From Oscillospiraceae bacterium (lineage in GTDB: Bacteria; Bacillota; Clostridia; Oscillospirales; CAG-272): DNA of 64,000 nt. The stretch lies in assembly GCA_015063725.1 (NCBI GenBank), contig SVTP01000006.1:1-64000 (forward strand), read 5' to 3'. The position numbers were made by a program, and so were the translations under genes. Positions 61,045 to 64,000 of this stretch are shown here, piece after piece; within the stretch, counting starts at the first letter, position 1; the number at the start of each line of letters is the position of its first letter. The notes beneath the pieces were generated by a model. That model had not been told where the DNA came from, did not search any database, and saw only the letters and a program-made list of their open reading frames with translations.

Positions 61045-61134
61045 TGTGTCTCTTAAAAAACGTCAAAAATCCCTTTTTGTCAACTCTTACAAAACGAAGC
61101 ATTACATTTTTCAAAAAAATGTATGTAATGGGGG

Positions 61135-61163
61135 TTTTCAAAGGGGGATTTTTGTGGTATAAT
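61135..61163 (+). promoter_or_regulatory. Promoter of typA
   Basis: TTTTCA (61135-61140), 17 bp, TATAAT (61158-61163) with extended -10 TGTGG. Confidence 0.7.
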
Positions 61164-61217
61164 ATATATTTGGTATGTTTTTTAAATAATTCTGGATGAA
61201 TATGGAGAATTTGAAAA

Positions 61218-63062
61218 GTGATCAGAGAAGATTTGAGAAATGTGGCAATCATCGCGCACGTTGACCACGGTAAAACGACTTTGGTAGACGGACTGCTCAA
61301 GCAGGGCGGCATCTACCGCGAGAACCAAGAGACCGTTACTCGCGTAATGGACTCCGGCGACCTTGAAAAAGAGCGCGGTATTACCATTTTGGCAAAGAAT
61401 ACCGCCGTTCACTATAAGGATATCAAGATCAACATCATCGACACCCCCGGCCACGCCGACTTTGGTGGCGAGGTTGAGCGTATTCTCAAGATGGTAAACG
61501 GTGTTATCCTTTTGGTCGATGCTGCCGAGGGACCCATGCCCCAAACGCGCTTCGTTTTGCAAAAGGCACTCGAGCTCAATCACCGCGTTATCGTTTGCAT
61601 CAACAAAATAGACAAGCCCGATGCCCGTCTTGGCGAGGTTGAGGACGAGATCCTCGAACTCCTGATGGACCTCGGCGCAAACGACGAGCAGCTCGACAGC
61701 CCCATGATGTACTGCTCGGGCCGTTCCGGCACTGCTACCGAAGATCCTCTGGAAGAGGGCGTAGACCTGACACCTCTCTTTGAAAAGATCGTCAACTACA
61801 TGCCTGCCCCCGAGGGCGACGAAACGGGTGACCTTCAGCTCCTCGTTTCCTCTATCGACTACAACGATTACGTTGGACGTATCGGCATTGGACGTATTGA
61901 GCGCGGCAACATCCGCGTTGGTCAAGAGGTTGCCATCTGCAACTATCATAACCCCGGTGCTGTCAAAAAAACCAAGGTCGTATCCCTTTATCAGATCGAC
62001 GGTCTTGTTCGTCAGCCCGTTGAAAACGCCACCGTTGGCGATATCGTATGCTTCTCCGGCGCGGGCGACATCACCATCGGTGATACGCTGACCGCCGTTT
62101 CCAATCCCGAGGCGCTCGAGTTCGTCAAGGTCTCCGAGCCCACCATGGAAATGACCTTTATGGTCAACAACAGCCCCTTGGCAGGCAAAGAGGGTAAGTT
62201 CGTTACTTCCCGTCAGCTGCGCGACAGACTTTATCGCGAGCTGCTCAAGGATGTCTCCCTGCGCGTTTCCGACGGTGACACCACCGACGAGTTCCGCGTT
62301 GCAGGCAGAGGGGAAATGCATCTTTCCATTCTGCTCGAAACCATGCGCCGCGAGGGCTTTGAGCTTGCTTGCTCTAACCCCCGTGTGCTCTACAAGGAGA
62401 TCGACGGCAAAAAGTGCGAGCCTATGGAGCGTGTTACTCTGGACGTTCCCATGGATTACGTCGGCGTCGTTGTCGAAAAGCTCTCCCAACGCAAGGGCGA
62501 TCTGCTTTCCATGAACCCTGTTGGAAGCCGCACCCGTATCGAATATTCCATCCCGTCCCGTTGTCTATTTGGCTACCGTTCCGAGTTCCTCACGGCAACC
62601 CACGGTGAGGGTGTTATCAACACTCTTTTTGACGGTTACGCACCTTACCGCGGAGAGATCGCCATGAAGTTTACCGGTTCTCTCATCGCATCCGAGGCAG
62701 GCGAGACCACGCGCTACGGTCTTTACAACACCCAAGAGCGCGGACAGCTCTTTGTTGGTCCTCAAACGCAGGTTTATGAGGGCATGATCGTTGGTGAAAA
62801 CCCGAAGAACGATGACATCGCCGTCAACCCCTGCAAAAAGAAGCAGCTCACCGCCATCCGTTCTGCTGGTGCGGATGAAAAGCTTTTGCTCACGCCTGCC
62901 AAGATCTTTACCTTGGAAGAAGCGATCGAATATATCACCGATGATGACCTCATCGAGGTCACACCCAAGTCCATCCGTCTGCGCAAAAAGATCCTCAATA
63001 CCGAACTCCGTATGAAGGAAATGATGCGCCGCCGCCGTGAATTAGAAGCTCAAAAGAAGTAA
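61218..63062 (+). CDS. typA: Ribosome-associated GTPase TypA/BipA
   Basis: 614-aa translational GTPase that binds the 70S ribosome and supports assembly and stress adaptation. G1 is [10 protein letters not shown] at residue 14, G2 RGITILAK, G3 [12 protein letters not shown], and G4 NKID. The BipA-specific C-terminal domain follows ([38 protein letters not shown]), with a basic end ([12 protein letters not shown]). The start is GTG 61218 with GGAGA nine bases upstream. Single-gene transcript. Confidence 0.96.
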   Translation: MIREDLRNVAIIAHVDHGKTTLVDGLLKQGGIYRENQETVTRVMDSGDLEKERGITILAKNTAVHYKDIKINIIDTPGHADFGGEVERILKMVNGVILLVDAAEGPMPQTRFVLQKALELNHRVIVCINKIDKPDARLGEVEDEILELLMDLGANDEQLDSPMMYCSGRSGTATEDPLEEGVDLTPLFEKIVNYMPAPEGDETGDLQLLVSSIDYNDYVGRIGIGRIERGNIRVGQEVAICNYHNPGAVKKTKVVSLYQIDGLVRQPVENATVGDIVCFSGAGDITIGDTLTAVSNPEALEFVKVSEPTMEMTFMVNNSPLAGKEGKFVTSRQLRDRLYRELLKDVSLRVSDGDTTDEFRVAGRGEMHLSILLETMRREGFELACSNPRVLYKEIDGKKCEPMERVTLDVPMDYVGVVVEKLSQRKGDLLSMNPVGSRTRIEYSIPSRCLFGYRSEFLTATHGEGVINTLFDGYAPYRGEIAMKFTGSLIASEAGETTRYGLYNTQERGQLFVGPQTQVYEGMIVGENPKNDDIAVNPCKKKQLTAIRSAGADEKLLLTPAKIFTLEEAIEYITDDDLIEVTPKSIRLRKKILNTELRMKEMMRRRRELEAQKK

Positions 63063-63072
63063 TTGAAAAGAA

Positions 63073-63175
63073 TGCAGGGGGGAAACTTTTTGGAAAAAAG
63101 TTTCCTCCTGCACCCCTTTCAAAAACTTTCTAACAAAAGAGCAAAAAAGAACTCTAAAAACACACACAGACGGGA
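63073..63175 (-). repeat. Structured intergenic repeat, copy F (reverse, partial)
   Basis: Terminal hairpin 63073-63112 with arms TGCAGGGGGGAAACTTTTT, 11 bases after the typA stop, then the AAACTTTCTAACA segment seen in other copies. Hairpin 1 is missing. Confidence 0.65.
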
Positions 63176-63208
63176 TGGTATGCTCTATGGTCAATATAAA
63201 ATACAATT

Positions 63209-63233
63209 GTAGGGGCGACCATTGGTCGCCCGT
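63209..63233 (-). repeat. Short form of the 62-bp element
   Basis: Minus strand CGGGCGACCAATGGTCGCCC then CTAC: the two ends of the 62-bp element joined with the inner arms missing. On the plus strand it is followed by TTTTTT and could act as a terminator for typA. Confidence 0.7.
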
Positions 63234-63249
63234 TTTTTATATAACAACT

Positions 63250-63425
63250 TTCCTATTTTGTAGGGTCTCGGTGGTCCCTACAAAATAGCGATAGCAAAAG
63301 CGCGCCGAAGGGCGCGCGTCGACTGTCTGTTAGCATACTAACGAATTATTTTTGTAGACCCTTGGTGAGAGAGTTTTTGAAAGGGGTGTGGGGAAAACTT
63401 TTTGCAAAAAGTTTTCCCCACAAAA
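63250..63425 (+). repeat. Structured intergenic repeat, copy G (forward)
   Basis: Hairpin 1 ATTTTGTAGGG with CCCTACAAAAT around loop TCTCGGTGGT (63256-63288), linker AGCGATAGCAAAAGCG, hairpin GCGCGCC/GGGCGCGC, GTCGACTGTCTGTTAG, and terminal hairpin 63387-63422. It ends 55 bases before the YicC-gene promoter. The gap 63063-63541 holds copies F and G, the short form and this promoter. Confidence 0.8.
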
Positions 63426-63477
63426 CGCGTCCCCATCGCAATTTTATATATTTCATATATAAAACTTTCAAAAAGGG

Positions 63478-63506
63478 TTGACTTTTATTTTGAAATGCGG
63501 TAAAAT
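63478..63506 (+). promoter_or_regulatory. Promoter of the YicC-family gene
   Basis: TTGACT (63478-63483), 17 bp, TAAAAT (63501-63506). Confidence 0.75.
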
Positions 63507-63541
63507 AATAATGTATAGGCTTTTTTGAAAGGAGTTTTGGT

Positions 63542-64000
63542 ATGATCCGCAGCATGACAGGATTCGGCCGCTGCCGCGAAACGGTAGAGGGCTTGGATAT
63601 TACGGTTGAGATCAAATCGGTCAACAGCCGCTTTTTGGATTGTACCGCCAAGATCAGCCGCGCCTACGGATATCTCGAGGAGCGCATCAAGCCCTATCTG
63701 ATGAGCCGCGGTGTTACGCGCGGAAAGGTAGACGTTTGGATCTCGGTGGAAGTAATGGACTCAGGCAGTGTGCAGATCACCGCCGACGAGGGGTATCTCA
63801 AGGGGTATCTCGATGCGCTTTACACTCTGCGTGACAAATACAATTTGCGCGACGATATTTCGGTTATGACGGTTGCGCGCAATCACGACATCTTTCAAAT
63901 CAAAAAGCCCGAAGAGGATATTGAGCACGATTGGGAAAGAGTCCTGACGGTTCTTGCAAAGGCAACTGACACCTTCCTCTCTGTCCGCGAACGCGAGGGC
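63542..64000 (+). CDS. YicC/YloC-family endoribonuclease (3' end outside window)
   Basis: The first 153 codons of an open frame running off the window. The N-terminus MIRSMTGFGRCRE is the family signature, followed by EIKSVNSRFLDCTAKI and GVTRGKVDVWISVEV. YicC/YloC proteins are stress-linked endoribonucleases of about 290 aa; about half is visible. Start ATG 63542 follows AAAGGAG. In many Firmicutes the gene precedes remA/gmk/rpoZ; the downstream side is not visible. Own promoter at 63478-63506. Confidence 0.95.
   Translation, partial: MIRSMTGFGRCRETVEGLDITVEIKSVNSRFLDCTAKISRAYGYLEERIKPYLMSRGVTRGKVDVWISVEVMDSGSVQITADEGYLKGYLDALYTLRDKYNLRDDISVMTVARNHDIFQIKKPEEDIEHDWERVLTVLAKATDTFLSVREREG

Noticed and set aside
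1..64000. tRNA or rRNA genes
   Set aside because: No T-loop (GGTTCGAAT-type) with a paired acceptor stem or rRNA signature was seen on either strand; a covariance search would settle this.

Overview
The window is a 64-kb chromosomal segment of roughly 50% GC from a low-to-mid GC Gram-positive, most likely an uncultured gut member of the Bacillota class Clostridia. The reasons are a Firmicutes-length S12 (138 aa), HPr kinase/phosphorylase, the spore protein SpoVAC, an FMN-riboswitch-controlled RibU, flotillin, DUF2975/HTH and ECF-sigma regulators of Clostridia type, and large secreted InlB-like and BspA-like proteins. The species cannot be named. No tRNA, rRNA, CRISPR array, transposase or prophage was recognised.

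Layout. 1-9.3 kb: 3' part of rpoC, a Gfo/Idh/MocA oxidoreductase, then the str operon rpsL-rpsG-fusA-tuf. 9.3-14.1 kb: FMN riboswitch and ribU, a GH109-like oxidoreductase, and a DUF2975-HTH-DUF4173 operon. 14.2-22.2 kb: a 1996-aa secreted membrane-anchored protein with an acidic repeat tail, an acyl-ACP thioesterase and a leucine-rich-repeat protein. 22.2-26.4 kb: a repeat-rich stretch with an HTH-TPR regulator and an ECF sigma factor carrying a long C-terminal extension. 26.4-31.8 kb (minus strand): a CofE-like ligase, a second LRR protein, flotillin and hprK. 32-40 kb: a PrsA-like lipoprotein, an anchored unknown, HD hydrolase, spoVAC, a coiled-coil protein, PAP2 phosphatase, mutY, a lipid kinase and a small helical protein. 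40.2-47.5 kb: a two-gene operon of giant acidic membrane proteins, the first ending in a ribosomal-protein-uL15-like domain. 47.6-54.6 kb: two paralogous solute-binding lipoproteins (one only the N-terminal half), an MFS transporter and a phosphodiesterase. 54.8-64 kb: VOC and DUF5131 proteins, gdhA, dapA, queA, an apparently frameshifted small gene, typA and the 5' part of a YicC-family gene.

Most genes are housekeeping (transcription, translation, tRNA and DNA repair, nitrogen and lysine metabolism). The accessory content is of two kinds: giant envelope proteins with Glu-rich tails, and dispersed palindromic intergenic repeats. Seven copies of one repeat (about 100-190 bp each) share three hairpins whose stems change in a compensatory way. 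The hairpin end always faces the nearest gene, either just after its stop codon or just before its promoter. A second, 62-bp element occurs three times without change and can fold as a three-way junction.

The best candidates for something undescribed are the structured repeat family and the membrane-anchored uL15-domain operon. Other points of note are Arg at S12 position 101 (Lys in most bacteria), a Pro beside the RpoC catalytic motif, and the extended sigma factor. Promoters listed are SigA-type matches with 17-bp spacing found by eye; none has experimental support.
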